The translations under genes were made by a program, and so were the position numbers. A stretch of 64,000 bases of DNA from Candidatus Synechococcus calcipolaris G9 (GTDB lineage: Bacteria; Cyanobacteriota; Cyanobacteriia; Thermosynechococcales; Thermosynechococcaceae), in contig NZ_JAKKUT010000001.1 of assembly GCF_029582805.1 (NCBI RefSeq), forward strand, positions 186,001 to 250,000, given 5' to 3'. This document shows, one piece after another, positions 28,097 to 38,937 of this stretch (its first letter is position 1; each line of letters starts with the position of its first letter). Under the pieces are notes generated by a model. It was not told where the DNA came from. It made no database searches and saw only the letters and a program-made list of their open reading frames with translations.

Positions 28097-28112
28097 CCTC
28101 GGACAACCGAGG
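28097..28112 (+). other. Strong hairpin upstream of guaA
   Basis: Perfect six-base arms CCTCGG and CCGAGG close a four-base ACAA loop, 81 bases before the guaA start. No T-run follows, so it is not a standard terminator. It may stabilise the guaA leader or be incidental. Confidence 0.35.
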
Positions 28113-28192
28113 GGGCTTCAGTGGTTTAGAGCTAGGGCTACAACCCCAAGGGGAAATCAATTATCCTAGTAGGAATAGCTTTAGCCCCTACC

Positions 28193-29821
28193 TTGAAGGA
28201 TAGTCCCTTGACTCAGCCCACCCTTGCCGAAACCTCTACTGTCAACCCATCCAGCAATTCCTTGCAACGGCAGTTAATTGTTGTTTTAGATTTTGGCTCC
28301 CAATATTCCGAATTAATTGCCCGCCGGATTCGGGAAACCCAAGTTTACTCAGAGGTTATTTCCTATCGCACCAGTGTGGAGCAACTGCAACAATTAGCTC
28401 CCCAGGGCATTATTCTATCCGGTGGGCCAAATTCCGTCTACGAACCCCACGCGCCCCTCTGTGATCCGGGACTGTGGCAATTGGGCATTCCCATTTTAGG
28501 GGTCTGTTACGGGATGCAACTGATGGTGCAACAACTAGGGGGGACGGTTGAACAGGCCACGGCTGGGGAATATGGTAAAGCGGCCTTGGCTATTGATGAT
28601 CCCACGGACTTACTCACCAATGTGGATCAAGAGACTACGATGTGGATGAGTCACGGCGACAGTGTTACGGCATTACCTTCAGGGTTTAAGATTTTAGCCC
28701 ATACGGCAAATACAGACATTGCCGCCATTGCCGACCACGATCGCAAGCTCTACGGTGTCCAGTTCCACCCGGAAGTCGTGCATTCCGTGGGGGGCATTGC
28801 TCTGCTGCGAAATTTTGTCTATCACATTTGTGACTGTGAACCCACTTGGACAACCGAGGCCTTTGTGGAAGAGGCAATTCGGGAAGTGCGGGCAAAAGTC
28901 GGGGATAAGCGAGTATTATTGGCCCTCTCTGGCGGGGTCGATTCCTCTACCTTGGCGTTTTTACTCCATCGTGCCATTGGCGATCGACTCACCTGTATGT
29001 TTATTGATCAGGGGTTTATGCGGAAGCAGGAGCCGGAACGTCTGGTTAAACTTTTCCAAGAGCAGTTTCATATTCATGTGGAGTACGTGGATGCCAGCGA
29101 TCGCTTTTTAGCCCAGATCGCCGGAGTGACAGATCCCGAAGAAAAGCGGAAGCGCATCGGCCATGAATTTATTCAGGTCTTTGAAACCGAATCCCAACGC
29201 CTGGGGCCCTTTGATTACCTCGCCCAGGGCACCCTCTATCCCGATGTAATTGAGTCTGCCAATACCAATGTGAATCCCCAAACCGGGGAGCGGGTAGCCG
29301 TCAAAATCAAAAGCCATCACAATGTGGGCGGATTGCCTGATAATTTGCGGTTTAAGCTGGTGGAACCCCTGCGGAAACTCTTCAAGGATGAAGTGCGACA
29401 GGTGGGGCGATCGCTGGGACTACCGGAAGAAATTGTCCGCCGCCATCCCTTTCCCGGGCCAGGGTTAGCCATTCGCATTTTGGGGGAAGTAACACCGGAA
29501 CGTCTAGAAATTCTCCGGGATGCCGACTTTATTGTTCGCCAGGAAATTAACCGCGCCGATAGTTACCATGACTTTTGGCAAGCCTTTGCGGTGCTGTTGC
29601 CCGTGCGAACCGTTGGGGTGATGGGGGATCAGCGCACCTACGCCTATCCCATTGTTTTGCGGTTGGTCTCCAGTGAAGATGGCATGACCGCAGATTGGTC
29701 TCGGGTTCCCTACGAACTACTGGAAACCATGTCTAACCGGATTGTCAATGAAGTACGCGGCGTGAATCGGGTGGTCTATGACATCACCTCCAAGCCCCCC
29801 GGCACCATTGAGTGGGAATAA
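28193..29821 (+). CDS. guaA: GMP synthase (glutamine-hydrolysing)
   Basis: Converts XMP to GMP with ATP and glutamine. The N-terminal amidotransferase domain has [18 protein letters not shown], the nucleophile motif [11 protein letters not shown] and QFHPEVVHS. The ATP-pyrophosphatase domain has [20 protein letters not shown]. The C-terminal dimer domain has [15 protein letters not shown] and ends in KPPGTIEWE. Full length at 542 residues. The start appears to be TTG at 28193 preceded by GAAGGA-like sequence; the first 25 residues are not conserved. Confidence 0.98.
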   Translation: MKDSPLTQPTLAETSTVNPSSNSLQRQLIVVLDFGSQYSELIARRIRETQVYSEVISYRTSVEQLQQLAPQGIILSGGPNSVYEPHAPLCDPGLWQLGIPILGVCYGMQLMVQQLGGTVEQATAGEYGKAALAIDDPTDLLTNVDQETTMWMSHGDSVTALPSGFKILAHTANTDIAAIADHDRKLYGVQFHPEVVHSVGGIALLRNFVYHICDCEPTWTTEAFVEEAIREVRAKVGDKRVLLALSGGVDSSTLAFLLHRAIGDRLTCMFIDQGFMRKQEPERLVKLFQEQFHIHVEYVDASDRFLAQIAGVTDPEEKRKRIGHEFIQVFETESQRLGPFDYLAQGTLYPDVIESANTNVNPQTGERVAVKIKSHHNVGGLPDNLRFKLVEPLRKLFKDEVRQVGRSLGLPEEIVRRHPFPGPGLAIRILGEVTPERLEILRDADFIVRQEINRADSYHDFWQAFAVLLPVRTVGVMGDQRTYAYPIVLRLVSSEDGMTADWSRVPYELLETMSNRIVNEVRGVNRVVYDITSKPPGTIEWE

Positions 29822-30008
29822 ATGCCCGTCACCATTGATCTTATAAACTCAAGGTTGTCAAGGTCTAGGGAAAACCCTAAGAACTGTTACAGTTTCTCAC
29901 AACTGCCCCTACGGCCCCGCTATCAATGGTACGATTCCCACTGAATCTGGTTTTTGTGACTAGATTTAGGCCTAGGAACACTTGTGCGAGATTGGGAGTT
30001 ATTTAAGC

Positions 30009-30431
30009 ATGACGCAAACATTGACCGGGCAACCCCCTCTGTATGCTGGCAGTACTGGTGGCTTGCTGAGCAAAGCTGATGTTGAAGAGAAGTATGCCAT
30101 CACCTGGACCAGTTCCAAAGAGCAGGTTTTTGAGATGCCCACTGCTGGTGCCGCCATTATGCGCGAAGGGGAAAACCTTGTTTACTTGGCCCGTAAGGAG
30201 CAATGCTTGGCTTTAGCGGCCCAACAACTTCGTCCCCGTAAAATCAATGACTACAAAATCTATCGGGTCTTCCCGGATGGCGAGACGGTTCTACTCCATC
30301 CCAAAGATGGCGTATTTCCTGAGAAGGTGAACCAAGGACGGGTGGCTGTCAACAGCGTTCCCCGCTCCATTGGCGAAAATCCTAACCCCTCTGAGATTAA
30401 GTTTTCCGGTAAGAACGCCTACGATGCTTAG
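30009..30431 (+). CDS. psaD: Photosystem I reaction centre subunit II
   Basis: A stromal-side extrinsic subunit of photosystem I that docks ferredoxin and stabilises PsaC. The 140-residue sequence ([73 protein letters not shown]) is unmistakable and full length. ATG 30009 is the right start. It is a single-gene unit with a terminator at 30512-30550. Confidence 0.98.
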   Translation: MTQTLTGQPPLYAGSTGGLLSKADVEEKYAITWTSSKEQVFEMPTAGAAIMREGENLVYLARKEQCLALAAQQLRPRKINDYKIYRVFPDGETVLLHPKDGVFPEKVNQGRVAVNSVPRSIGENPNPSEIKFSGKNAYDA

Positions 30432-30511
30432 GGATTCCTGAGTTGGCAAACCATGATGAATGCACTATCGCGTTCGGTTGTGAATTCATTGTGAACCCAT
30501 TGTTTATTTAT

Positions 30512-30550
30512 CCTGGGGAATGGTCTTATCTGTTCCTCAGGTTGTTTTTA
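30512..30550 (+). terminator. Likely terminator after psaD
   Basis: CCTGGGGAA (30512-30520) pairs with TTCCTCAGG (30533-30541) over nine bases, one G-T wobble, and is followed by the T-rich TTGTTTTTA. It lies 80 bases past the psaD stop. Confidence 0.6.
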
Positions 30551-30636
30551 TGGCGGCCCTAGGGCTTTCCTGGATGCTCCTAAAGGATTTCTGGGGGATA
30601 GGGTAGGATAACGTTAGGTTTTGGAATGAATGGTCT

Positions 30637-31812
30637 GTGTCGCTTCATATTGCTTGGCTTGGTAAAAAATCTCCTCCCTGTGGCAATGTCACCTATAGTC
30701 GAGAAATTACCAATGGCCTGTTAGATCGGGGCTATCAGGTTAGTTTTTTACATTTTGCCCAAGAAGATGAGCGATCGCCGATCGCCGTAACGGGGAATGA
30801 TTGCCCTGATGTGCCCTTACCCTACCTCTATAAATCCCAGGTCTATACCATTCCCAGCCCCCGCTCCAATAAAATGCTGGTGGCCGCCCTGAAAAAATTG
30901 CGCCCTGATGTGGTGCATGCCTCCCTTACCTTGTCACCCCTCGATTTTGTCCTGCCAGAAATTTGCCTGGAGTTGGGTATTCCTTTGGTGGCAACGTTTC
31001 ATCCTGCCTATAGTGAAAAACACCGCACCCTCTCCGCCGGAACCCAACTCGTTACCTATCAGTTGTATGCCCCCTTTTTAGCCAATTATGATCAGGTCAT
31101 TATTTTTTCCCAGGCCCAGCGGGATCTATTAATTCGACTTGGGGTGCCCGGCGATCGCCTCACCGTCATTCCCAATGGGGTAGATACCCAGAAGTATTCC
31201 CCCGGCCCGTCCCAGGTTAAAAATGAATTTCATGCGGAATGTCTCTACATTTACCAAGGTCGCATTGCCATTGAGAAAAATATTGAATCCCTGTTGCGAT
31301 CGTGGTGCAAGGCGGAGATGCCCGATCATTGCAAATTGGTCTTGGTGGGGGGAGGATCGTTAATGCCGTCCCTCATGGCTAGTTTTGGCCCGGAGCAAAA
31401 TATTCTTTGGCTGGGTACGATTCTGGATGAGCAACGCCGCATTGATATTTTACGGGGAGCGGATGTATTTATTTTGCCGTCCTTTGTTGAGGGATTATCC
31501 CTATCCCTATTAGAGGCAATGTCCTGTGGTCTGGCCTGCTTGGCAACGGACGTGGGAGCCGATGGCGAAGTTTTAGAAGGAGCGGGTATTTTGCTGAATC
31601 CTCAGTATGTCAAGAGCCAACTGCAAACCCTATTACCCCTGTTTCAGCAGCACCCAGAAATGATTCCAATTTTGGGACAAAAAGCGCGCCAACGGGTTCT
31701 AGATCGCTATAGTCTCCAACATAATATCGATCGCCTAGAGGTTTTCTATCATGATGTCATTCAAGCCGCCGATCAGAAAAATTCCCAGTCCCAAACCCTA
31801 CCGATGATTTAA
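30637..31812 (+). CDS. Family 4-type glycosyltransferase
   Basis: A 391-residue GT-B glycosyltransferase. The N-terminal acceptor domain has HIAWLGKKSPPCGNVTYSRE, and the C-terminal donor domain has VIPNGVDTQKYSPGP and the retaining E-x7-E motif in EGLSLSLLEAMSCG. GTG at 30637 starts the protein. It stands alone, away from the polysaccharide island at 41-56 kb, so its acceptor is unknown. A role in glycolipid or polysaccharide synthesis is likely. Confidence 0.85.
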   Translation: MSLHIAWLGKKSPPCGNVTYSREITNGLLDRGYQVSFLHFAQEDERSPIAVTGNDCPDVPLPYLYKSQVYTIPSPRSNKMLVAALKKLRPDVVHASLTLSPLDFVLPEICLELGIPLVATFHPAYSEKHRTLSAGTQLVTYQLYAPFLANYDQVIIFSQAQRDLLIRLGVPGDRLTVIPNGVDTQKYSPGPSQVKNEFHAECLYIYQGRIAIEKNIESLLRSWCKAEMPDHCKLVLVGGGSLMPSLMASFGPEQNILWLGTILDEQRRIDILRGADVFILPSFVEGLSLSLLEAMSCGLACLATDVGADGEVLEGAGILLNPQYVKSQLQTLLPLFQQHPEMIPILGQKARQRVLDRYSLQHNIDRLEVFYHDVIQAADQKNSQSQTLPMI

Positions 31813-31889
31813 TTGCTGGAAAACATTCATGGCGATGTGAGTTGCGCATCAAACGTGATAGCTATTTCGGCTAATGGAAACTTGGATTT

Positions 31890-32504
31890 TTAGAAGGAAC
31901 GCTTTTGAAATAAATCAGTCACGGGCAGGGTAAATCCGGGGATCACCTCTTCGCCCTCCAGAGAATCTGCTGATTTGAGCAGGCGATCTGGTTCTTGGGC
32001 AGAGCGGTAAACCAGAATATGGTGCTGGTTAGGATGAATCACCCAAACAAGTCGAGTACCATTCTCAAAGTATTCAGCTAATTTACTGTCAATTTCTGCA
32101 ATTGTATTCGTCGGTGAAAGGATTTCGATCGCCAGATCCGGTGCGCCATCCAAAAAACCAATGGGAAGGTCATTCAATTCTTGTAAACGCTCTTTGGCAA
32201 AAAAGGAAATATCAGGGGATCGTTTATTACCACTTTTCATCTTGAAGGCCGTGCTGGAATCAAACAAAGCACCTAGTTTTTTAGCCATCACAACTGCAAA
32301 TAAGGCAGAACTTAAAATAATCGCTATATAGCCATGCTTTGCCCCTGAATTTCCCATATCAATCAATTCTCCGTTCACAACCTCATAGTGCTGCCCGTCG
32401 TCAGGTAGTGCCATGAACGCTTCATCCGTCCAGACTTTTTGTTCAGGAACCCCAACGTCAGGAGTTTCCGGGGTTTTTAGTGGTGGTTGAATCAGAGTAG
32501 ACAT
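31890..32504 (-). CDS. Uma2 family putative endonuclease
   Basis: A 204-residue protein of the Uma2 (DUF820) family, a PD-(D/E)XK-like fold expanded in cyanobacteria, role unproven. Family marks: EVVNGELIDMGNSGAKHGYI; the RSPDISFF strand; PDLAIEILSPTNTIAEIDSK with the Glu and core Lys; and RLVWVIHPNQHHILVYRS. ATG 32504 is chosen because AAGGA lies seven bases upstream. It is one of six Uma2 genes in the window and is isolated between unrelated genes. Confidence 0.88.
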   Translation of the reverse strand: MSTLIQPPLKTPETPDVGVPEQKVWTDEAFMALPDDGQHYEVVNGELIDMGNSGAKHGYIAIILSSALFAVVMAKKLGALFDSSTAFKMKSGNKRSPDISFFAKERLQELNDLPIGFLDGAPDLAIEILSPTNTIAEIDSKLAEYFENGTRLVWVIHPNQHHILVYRSAQEPDRLLKSADSLEGEEVIPGFTLPVTDLFQKRSF

Positions 32505-32648
32505 GAGATTTTCCTTAATCACAAATCAAGGGTGTTGCAGCAATACAATCTATACTTTTGATAGGTTTTCTGATAGTATTACAGATAATTAAAAAGCTAA
32601 TCCCTACCGTTTTTATTATACGAGTGGGCAAGAAAAGCTCCTTTAGCC

Positions 32649-33119
32649 ATGGGAACTCATTTACCCCTTAATTTAGACCTTCCACGTCTGCAACAGTTGG
32701 GACGGCACTGGGGGAAAGCATTGCCAGCGGGGGCAGTCGTTCTCATTTATGGCGATTTGGGCGCAGGTAAAACAACCCTGGTTCAAAGCATCGGTGAGGG
32801 GTTAGGAATTACAGAGCCAATTCAGAGTCCCACCTTTAGCTTGATTCAGGAATACCTTGAGGGCCGGATTCCCCTCTATCACTTTGACCTCTACCGTCTC
32901 TTACCCCAAGAAGTGCGGGACTTACATCCTGAACTCTATTGGCAGGGAGAAGAGGTGGCTCCTGGCATTGTGGTGATTGAATGGCCCGAATATTTACCGG
33001 ATTTACCGGAGGAGTATCTCAAGGTTGAATTAGTGGTGGCTACCCCGGAACAACGGCGGCTAACTCTATCGGCAACAACCTTACATCAGCCGCTTTTGCC
33101 CAATCTTCTAAATCCCTAA
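32649..33119 (+). CDS. tsaE: tRNA threonylcarbamoyl-adenosine synthesis ATPase TsaE
   Basis: The P-loop ATPase of the bacterial t6A complex with TsaB and TsaD. Walker A is [20 protein letters not shown]; then [22 protein letters not shown] and [10 protein letters not shown], all typical. Length 156 is normal. Its last 80 bases overlap the 3' end of trmFO on the other strand, so both C-termini are encoded by the same DNA. Confidence 0.95.
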   Translation: MGTHLPLNLDLPRLQQLGRHWGKALPAGAVVLIYGDLGAGKTTLVQSIGEGLGITEPIQSPTFSLIQEYLEGRIPLYHFDLYRLLPQEVRDLHPELYWQGEEVAPGIVVIEWPEYLPDLPEEYLKVELVVATPEQRRLTLSATTLHQPLLPNLLNP

Positions 33120-34443
33120 GGGCGCGATCGCGGTAGGCTCCATAGCGTTGCTGCTTATTACGGATTTTTGTGGGTAAGGCAGGAAAAATGCCAAAGTTGG
33201 GGGGCATGGGTTGAAAATGCTTAATATCGGCGGTACTGATGTATTGAAATAGGGCCCCAGCCATGGTTGTCGGCGGCAGAACAAGGGGAGTTTGACCCCG
33301 CAAAACTCGTGTAGCATTAGTTCCCGCTAACCAACCTCCTGCGGCAGCGGCGGTATAGCCTTCGGTGCCTGTTAATTGGCCAGCGGCAAAAAGGGTGGGG
33401 CGATCGCCAAAGGATAGGCTTGGGGTCAGTAATTTGGGGGCATTCAAAAAGGTATTCCGGTGCATCACTCCCATCCGCACAAATTCAGCCTGCCCTAACC
33501 CCGGAATCATCCGAAAAATTCGCTGCTGCTCTCCCCAGCGTAAATTGGTTTGAAATCCCACCAGATTCCAGAGTTGCCCCTGTTTATCCTCTTGACGTAA
33601 CTGGGCGATCGCATAGGGTCGTTGCCCAGGATGGCGCGGATCCGTCAGTCCCACAGGTTTGAGGGGGCCGTATCTGAGGGTATCTTCCCCCCGTTGAGCC
33701 AGTTCTTCGACGGGCAGGCAGGCTTCAAAAAATTTAGCCGTTTCCCGATCAAAGTCCTTCAGAGGGGCCTGTTCCCCTTGGTTTAGAGCCGTCCAAAAGC
33801 CCAGGTATTCATCCTTAGTAAAGGGACAGTTGAGATAGGCCGCTTCACCGCGATCGTAGCGAGAGGCTAAAAAGGCGATAGTTTGATCAATGGATTCACC
33901 GACAACAATGGGACTGGCCGCATCGAAAAAACTGAGGTACTCCAAACCCGTAATCCTTTGTAGATCCTCACTCAGGGCAGGACTGGTGAGGGGCCCGGTG
34001 GCTAAAACGACAATGCCTTGGCGGGGAATTTCCGTCACTTCTTCCCGGCGAAAATCAATCAGGGGATGGTGGGCAAGGGTCTGGGTCAGTTCTTGGCTAA
34101 ATTGGCTCCGATCAACGGCTAAGGCTCCCCCGGCTGGCACTTGATGGCGATCGGCAGTGCGAATAATGATGGATCCCAGGGCCCGTAGTTCGCTGTGCAA
34201 TAGTCCAGTGGCGCGATCGCTAGCCTTGGCTCCAAAGGAATTACTACAGACCAATTCCGCCAATTCACCACTATGGTGGGCTGGACTCAACCGTTGGGGC
34301 CGCATTTCATAGAATCGTACCGGAATACCCGCTTGGGCAATTTGCCAGGCCGCTTCCGTGCCCGCTAGGCCACCACCAATCACCGTAATAGCTGAGTCAG
34401 CCGGCTGGGAATCCATTCCTTGCACGGGTCGTCGGTCAACCAT
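33040..34443 (-). CDS. trmFO: Methylenetetrahydrofolate-tRNA-(uracil-5-)-methyltransferase
   Basis: A folate- and FAD-dependent enzyme that forms 5-methyluridine at position 54 of tRNA. The FAD loop [18 protein letters not shown] is at the N-terminus, and [20 protein letters not shown] plus [19 protein letters not shown] are family hallmarks. The 467-residue frame starts 8 bases inside the upstream antiporter gene; an internal Met at residue 10 is possible. Its 3' end overlaps tsaE convergently. Confidence 0.95.
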   Translation of the reverse strand: MVDRRPVQGMDSQPADSAITVIGGGLAGTEAAWQIAQAGIPVRFYEMRPQRLSPAHHSGELAELVCSNSFGAKASDRATGLLHSELRALGSIIIRTADRHQVPAGGALAVDRSQFSQELTQTLAHHPLIDFRREEVTEIPRQGIVVLATGPLTSPALSEDLQRITGLEYLSFFDAASPIVVGESIDQTIAFLASRYDRGEAAYLNCPFTKDEYLGFWTALNQGEQAPLKDFDRETAKFFEACLPVEELAQRGEDTLRYGPLKPVGLTDPRHPGQRPYAIAQLRQEDKQGQLWNLVGFQTNLRWGEQQRIFRMIPGLGQAEFVRMGVMHRNTFLNAPKLLTPSLSFGDRPTLFAAGQLTGTEGYTAAAAGGWLAGTNATRVLRGQTPLVLPPTTMAGALFQYISTADIKHFQPMPPNFGIFPALPTKIRNKQQRYGAYRDRALRDLEDWAKAADVRLLPIELAAVVPG

Positions 34444-35911
34444 CGGGGGGTAACTCTGCTACTTCACTGGCAAGGCTAGGGGCATCGACAGCTTCTTCGT
34501 CGGTCTTAAAGACAACGCGCAGTAGGGGCGGGGCCACAAACGTCGTGAGGATCACCATGACAATCACCCCCGCCTCCAAGGATTTGGATAGGGCACCACT
34601 GGCAGACCCCACCGCTGCAAAAATTAAGCCCACTTCCCCCCGTGGAATCATGCCAATGCCAATGGCCCAACGATTGATCCCCGGTGGACTGTAGACCGTG
34701 GCCCCAGAAACCACCTTGCCGACGATCGCCACCACAATCAGAAAGGAGGCAATAATTAAGCCCTCACGATTTTCCGGAACCATCGGATTGAGGACACTAA
34801 TATCAGTTTTCGCACCCACACAGACAAAGAAGACGGGCACTAACATATCGGCAATGGGGACAATTTGCTCCTCCAATGCCCGCCGTTTATCCGTCTCTCC
34901 CAGGACTAAACCGGCGGTAAACGCTCCCAAAATCGCTTCTAGACCCAAAATGACGGCAATATACCCCAGGACAAAGGCAAAAACCAAGGAGGGAATCAAG
35001 AGGCCGCCCCGGGTCGTCAATCGAGAAACCATCCCCAGGAAAAAGGGACTGAGAAACCGGCCCAGGACAATGGAGCCAACTAAAAAGACGACGGAACTAC
35101 CAATCAGGTAAAGAACATTACTGACCTCGACCGTACCAGTTTTGGCCAAACTTGCCACCACCGCTAAAACAATGATGCCCAAAATATCATCGAGTACCGC
35201 CGCCCCAATAATAATTTGCCCTTCTGGGGAGGTGAGCTTTTGAATTTCCGCTAACACCTTGGCGGTAATGCCAATACTGGTAGCCGTGAGGGCCGCACCC
35301 GCAAAAATGGCCGGCACTAGATCCACATGAAATAGGGTGATCAGACCAATGGTTCCGGCGGAAAAGGGTGCCACCACCCCCACCAGGGCCACCAGGGCCG
35401 CCTGGGGGCCAACTTTAAGTAAGCCCTCTAGATCTGACTCTAGGCCAATTTCAAACAGGAGGATCATCACCCCAATTTCCGATAGGACGGAGATGACTTC
35501 ACTGGCTGTACTGGCCACCGTCCCAGAGATCGTTGGATCCATGCCAGCGGTTTGTTGAATAAACGTCGTCAAAACCGAAGGTTCAACCGCTGCTCCTTCG
35601 GAAAAAATGAGGAGGTGGAGAACCGAGACTCCCACGACCACGCCACCAAAAAGTTCACCTAACACCGGGGGCAGGTTCACACGGGCACAAATTTCACCGC
35701 CCAATTTACTGGCGAGGTAGATGACCACAAGGCTAAGGAGTACTGCCGCAAGAATCAGGGGACTAATTTCGGCTAGGTTAATATCTTCAGCAGCAACTTG
35801 AGCGATCGGACTCCATGGAGCGAGGTCAAATTGATTGAACAATAAGGGTGGCATAGGCGTTTCTAGTGATGTCCCCTTTGAGTACAAAAATGAGGATAAC
35901 CTATCCGCCAT
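34436..35911 (-). CDS. Na+/H+ antiporter, CPA2 (NhaS3/NapA-like)
   Basis: A 491-residue cation:proton antiporter with about twelve membrane spans. The ion-binding pair lies in [19 protein letters not shown], and [19 protein letters not shown] and [16 protein letters not shown] are typical of the monovalent cation:proton antiporter-2 group. The closest match in memory is Synechocystis NhaS3, an essential thylakoid-located antiporter. The start may be a later Met (residue 20). Overlaps trmFO by 8 bases (ATGGTTGA). Confidence 0.88.
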   Translation of the reverse strand: MADRLSSFLYSKGTSLETPMPPLLFNQFDLAPWSPIAQVAAEDINLAEISPLILAAVLLSLVVIYLASKLGGEICARVNLPPVLGELFGGVVVGVSVLHLLIFSEGAAVEPSVLTTFIQQTAGMDPTISGTVASTASEVISVLSEIGVMILLFEIGLESDLEGLLKVGPQAALVALVGVVAPFSAGTIGLITLFHVDLVPAIFAGAALTATSIGITAKVLAEIQKLTSPEGQIIIGAAVLDDILGIIVLAVVASLAKTGTVEVSNVLYLIGSSVVFLVGSIVLGRFLSPFFLGMVSRLTTRGGLLIPSLVFAFVLGYIAVILGLEAILGAFTAGLVLGETDKRRALEEQIVPIADMLVPVFFVCVGAKTDISVLNPMVPENREGLIIASFLIVVAIVGKVVSGATVYSPPGINRWAIGIGMIPRGEVGLIFAAVGSASGALSKSLEAGVIVMVILTTFVAPPLLRVVFKTDEEAVDAPSLASEVAELPPDG

Positions 35912-36017
35912 TCTTTATCAAAACTTTACCTTTTCCAGGGGAGACTCTAGGGGGAATCAGCGAAAACGCTATAGTAAAATTAATTACTCTTTTTCTAAAG
36001 GGTTAGGACGGTAACGG

Positions 36018-37484
36018 ATGGTTTTATCCCAAACAACTCCCTGGCAGCGCATTGCCGCTGAACTGCGGGCGATCGCCGGTGCAGACGCGGTGGTTAGCGA
36101 TGAATCCGAGCGACTGGTTTATGAATGTGACGGGTTGGCCAGTTATCGGCAGCGGCCGCCCCTGGTGGTTTTACCAACAACGACGGAACAGGTGGCAGCC
36201 ATTCTCAAGGTGTGCGATCGCTATCGGATTCCCTTTGTGGCCAGAGGGTCTGGGACGGGCCTCTCCGGCGGAGCCTTGCCCATGGCCGACGGGTTATTGA
36301 TTGTCACCTCCCGCATGAATCAAATTTTGAGCATTGATTTAGATAATCAGCAGGTGGTGGTTCAACCGGGGGTGATCAATGCCTGGGTCACCCAAGCGGT
36401 CAGTGGAGCCGGGTTTTACTACGCACCGGATCCCTCCAGCCAAATTATCTGTTCCATTGGCGGTAATGTGGCCGAAAACTCCGGTGGCGTGCATTGCCTC
36501 AAGTATGGGGTGACCACAAACCATGTTCTTGGTCTCAAGGTCGTCTTACCCCAGGGGGATATTGTGGCTCTAGGGGGCCCGGTGGCAGATCAGCCTGGTT
36601 ATGACCTGACGGGGGTATTTGTTGGCTCCGAAGGCACCTTGGGGATTGCCACAGAAATTACATTAAAGATTTTGAAGACCCCAGAGGCGATCGCTGTTCT
36701 GTTAGCGGATTTCACGACCATTACTGCCGCAGGGGAAACGGTCTCTGCCATTATTCGGGCCGGGATCATTCCAGCGGGCATGGAAATTATGGATAACATC
36801 AGTATTAATGCGGTGGAAGATGTGGTGGCGACCAACTGCTACCCCCGGGATGCGGGAGCCATTCTCTTGGTAGAAGTGGATGGTCTGGCCGCAGAAGTAC
36901 CCCTACTCCAGGAACAGATCCAAAGGATTTGCTATGACAATGGATCCAGGACTGTGGCGATCGCCACCGACATTGAAGAACGCCTAAAACTATGGAAAGG
37001 GCGAAAAGCGGCCTTTGCAGCGGCAGGTCGGCTCAGTCCCAACTACTTTGTTCAGGATGGGGTGATTCCCCGTAGCCAACTCTCACAAATTTTGGATCAG
37101 ATTAATATCCTCAGTGAAACCAGTGGCTACCGCATTGCCAATGTCTTCCACGCTGGGGATGGAAACTTACACCCCTTAATTCTCTACGATGAAACCATTC
37201 CCGGTTCCCTAGAAGCCGTAGAACATCTAGGGGGAGAGATACTCAAGTTATGTGTGCAGGCAGGGGGCAGTATTTCCGGGGAACATGGCATTGGTAGTGA
37301 TAAACGCTGTTTTATGCCCGATATGTTTAGTGCTGCCGATCTAGAGACCATGCAGGCATTGCGGGCTGCCTTTGATCCTAAGCACTTGGCTAATCCGGAT
37401 AAGATTTTTCCCACCCCCCGTACCTGTGGTGAAGCAGCTCACAGTTCAATCATTGATTTGCCTGGAGAAGTCGATATTTTTTAG
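36018..37484 (+). CDS. glcD: Glycolate dehydrogenase FAD-binding subunit
   Basis: Oxidises glycolate (or D-lactate) in photorespiratory salvage. The PCMH-type FAD domain has VLPTTTEQVAAILKVCDRYR, the flavin loop ARGSGTGLSGGALP and ENSGGVHCLKYGVTTNHVLG. The C-terminal oxidase domain has HAGDGNLHPLILYDE and GGSISGEHGIGSDKR with the catalytic His. Length 488 fits. No glcE/glcF genes are adjacent. D-lactate dehydrogenase activity is an alternative. Confidence 0.93.
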   Translation: MVLSQTTPWQRIAAELRAIAGADAVVSDESERLVYECDGLASYRQRPPLVVLPTTTEQVAAILKVCDRYRIPFVARGSGTGLSGGALPMADGLLIVTSRMNQILSIDLDNQQVVVQPGVINAWVTQAVSGAGFYYAPDPSSQIICSIGGNVAENSGGVHCLKYGVTTNHVLGLKVVLPQGDIVALGGPVADQPGYDLTGVFVGSEGTLGIATEITLKILKTPEAIAVLLADFTTITAAGETVSAIIRAGIIPAGMEIMDNISINAVEDVVATNCYPRDAGAILLVEVDGLAAEVPLLQEQIQRICYDNGSRTVAIATDIEERLKLWKGRKAAFAAAGRLSPNYFVQDGVIPRSQLSQILDQINILSETSGYRIANVFHAGDGNLHPLILYDETIPGSLEAVEHLGGEILKLCVQAGGSISGEHGIGSDKRCFMPDMFSAADLETMQALRAAFDPKHLANPDKIFPTPRTCGEAAHSSIIDLPGEVDIF

Positions 37485-37725
37485 CTGATTTTTGAACTAA
37501 AACGGTGGAAGCGAAGGGGGGAACGGTAAGATCAAACAACTGGTAAATGATGGACTACCGCATCATTCTCTCCCGAAAAATAGCTTGAATCAGGTCTTAA
37601 TTGTACTGCACCCCAGTCAATCCTTGAACAACTGCCCCTTACGATTAGCGCGAAAGACGTTGTCGCTTCTCGGAAATAGTGAATATGTTACCCTAGATTT
37701 TAAGATATAGTTTTGTGAGGTCTTA

Positions 37726-38412
37726 ATGATGGCAACCTCCGTTAGATATTCACTTTTTGATGTTACTTATCCTGATAGTGATGGCTTGCCAATGGCTGAG
37801 AGTGATGCAACTAGAGATTACTTGATTTATAGTTTCGAAGCCTTAGACAGTTATTTTAAAGAAAATGCTGATGTATATGTTTCTGGAAATTTATTTATCT
37901 ATTACGAACAGGGAAACCCCAAAGCAGTCGTAGCTCCTGATGTATTTGTGGTGTTTGGTGTGGAGAAAAAAAAGCGACCTTCCTATAAGACATGGGAGGA
38001 ACAGGGCAAAATTCCTAATTTTGTATTGGAAATTACTTCAAAAAGTACCGCCAGTGAAGATCGCGGCACGAAAAGAGGTTTATATGCTTACTTGGGAGTG
38101 CAAGAATATTTTCAATATGATCCCACTGCTGATTATTTGAAACCATGTTTGCAAGGATTTCGTTTAATTGAAGACAATTATTTACCCATACCAGGGCAAA
38201 TTCAGGGCGATCGCCTCTCGGTTTATTCTGAAACTCTGGACTTAGAGCTATGGTTAGAGGCAAATGGTGAGATGCGTTTTTATGCTCCCAAGTCAGGAAC
38301 CAAATTACTTAGCCCCAGGGAGATGGAACAAGCCAAGGATCAAGCTGAACAAAGAGTAGCTAAGTTGGCAACTAAGTTACGCGAGCTAGGCATTGATCCA
38401 AATTTGATTTAA
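37726..38412 (+). CDS. Uma2 family putative endonuclease
   Basis: A 228-residue Uma2 protein: VVAPDVFVVFGVEKKKRPSY, IPNFVLEITSKSTASEDRGT with the core Glu and Lys, YAYLGVQEYFQYDPTADYLK, then a C-terminal coiled tail (EMEQAKDQAEQRVAKLATKL). This tailed subtype is widespread in cyanobacteria. It differs clearly from the paralogues at 39086 and 40637. First gene of the accessory patch. Confidence 0.88.
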   Translation: MMATSVRYSLFDVTYPDSDGLPMAESDATRDYLIYSFEALDSYFKENADVYVSGNLFIYYEQGNPKAVVAPDVFVVFGVEKKKRPSYKTWEEQGKIPNFVLEITSKSTASEDRGTKRGLYAYLGVQEYFQYDPTADYLKPCLQGFRLIEDNYLPIPGQIQGDRLSVYSETLDLELWLEANGEMRFYAPKSGTKLLSPREMEQAKDQAEQRVAKLATKLRELGIDPNLI

Positions 38413-38475
38413 GCTAACGGCGATCGCCCAACTATTCGCTGCAAATCACTGAATTATATCCAGAGACTATAAGAT

Positions 38476-38937
38476 ATGACTGATCAATTAAAAATCATGT
38501 CCAAAACATTGTATGAAATTGATTACAATCTTTGGGTAATTGAAACAGTTAAGCAACTAGAGAAAAGAGAGTTTAATGCCCTTGACTTGGAAAATTTAAT
38601 TGAGGAGGTTGCTGATTTGAGTCGGCGAGATAAACGAAAACTAGAAAGCTTGCTAACTCGACTCATTGAACATTTACTAAAATTAAAGTATTGGCAGTCT
38701 GAGAAAGACCAAAATCTTGGACATTGGCAAGGTGAAGTGCGTACTTTTCGTAAACAAATTAAAAAGGAGTTGAAAGCTAGTCCTAGCTTAAAGGAATATT
38801 GTCAAGAGGTTTTTGAAGAATGCTATCAAGATGCTAGAGAGATTTTTGGCGATAGATCACAGCTTCCTCTCAGCACGTTTCCCAAAAAGTCAATCGCTGA
38901 TCTTGATCAAGTATTAGATGAAGATTGGTTCCCTTAA
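38476..38937 (+). CDS. DUF29 family protein
   Basis: A 153-residue protein with the DUF29 pattern: TLYEIDYNLWVIETVKQLEK, FNALDLENLIEEVADLSRRD, LLTRLIEHLLKLKYW and a C-terminal CYQDAREIFGDRSQLPLSTF ending in LDEDWFP. DUF29 genes are common and multicopy in cyanobacteria, function unknown. It is co-directional with the flanking Uma2 genes, and a second DUF29 tail follows its stop in the same frame. Confidence 0.85.
   Translation: MTDQLKIMSKTLYEIDYNLWVIETVKQLEKREFNALDLENLIEEVADLSRRDKRKLESLLTRLIEHLLKLKYWQSEKDQNLGHWQGEVRTFRKQIKKELKASPSLKEYCQEVFEECYQDAREIFGDRSQLPLSTFPKKSIADLDQVLDEDWFP

Noticed and set aside
37485-37725. Minus-strand coding-like tail (DWGAVQLRPDSSYFSGENDA) in the gap after glcD
   Set aside because: About 40 codons with no start, no recognisable family and no ribosome site; too weak to call a remnant.
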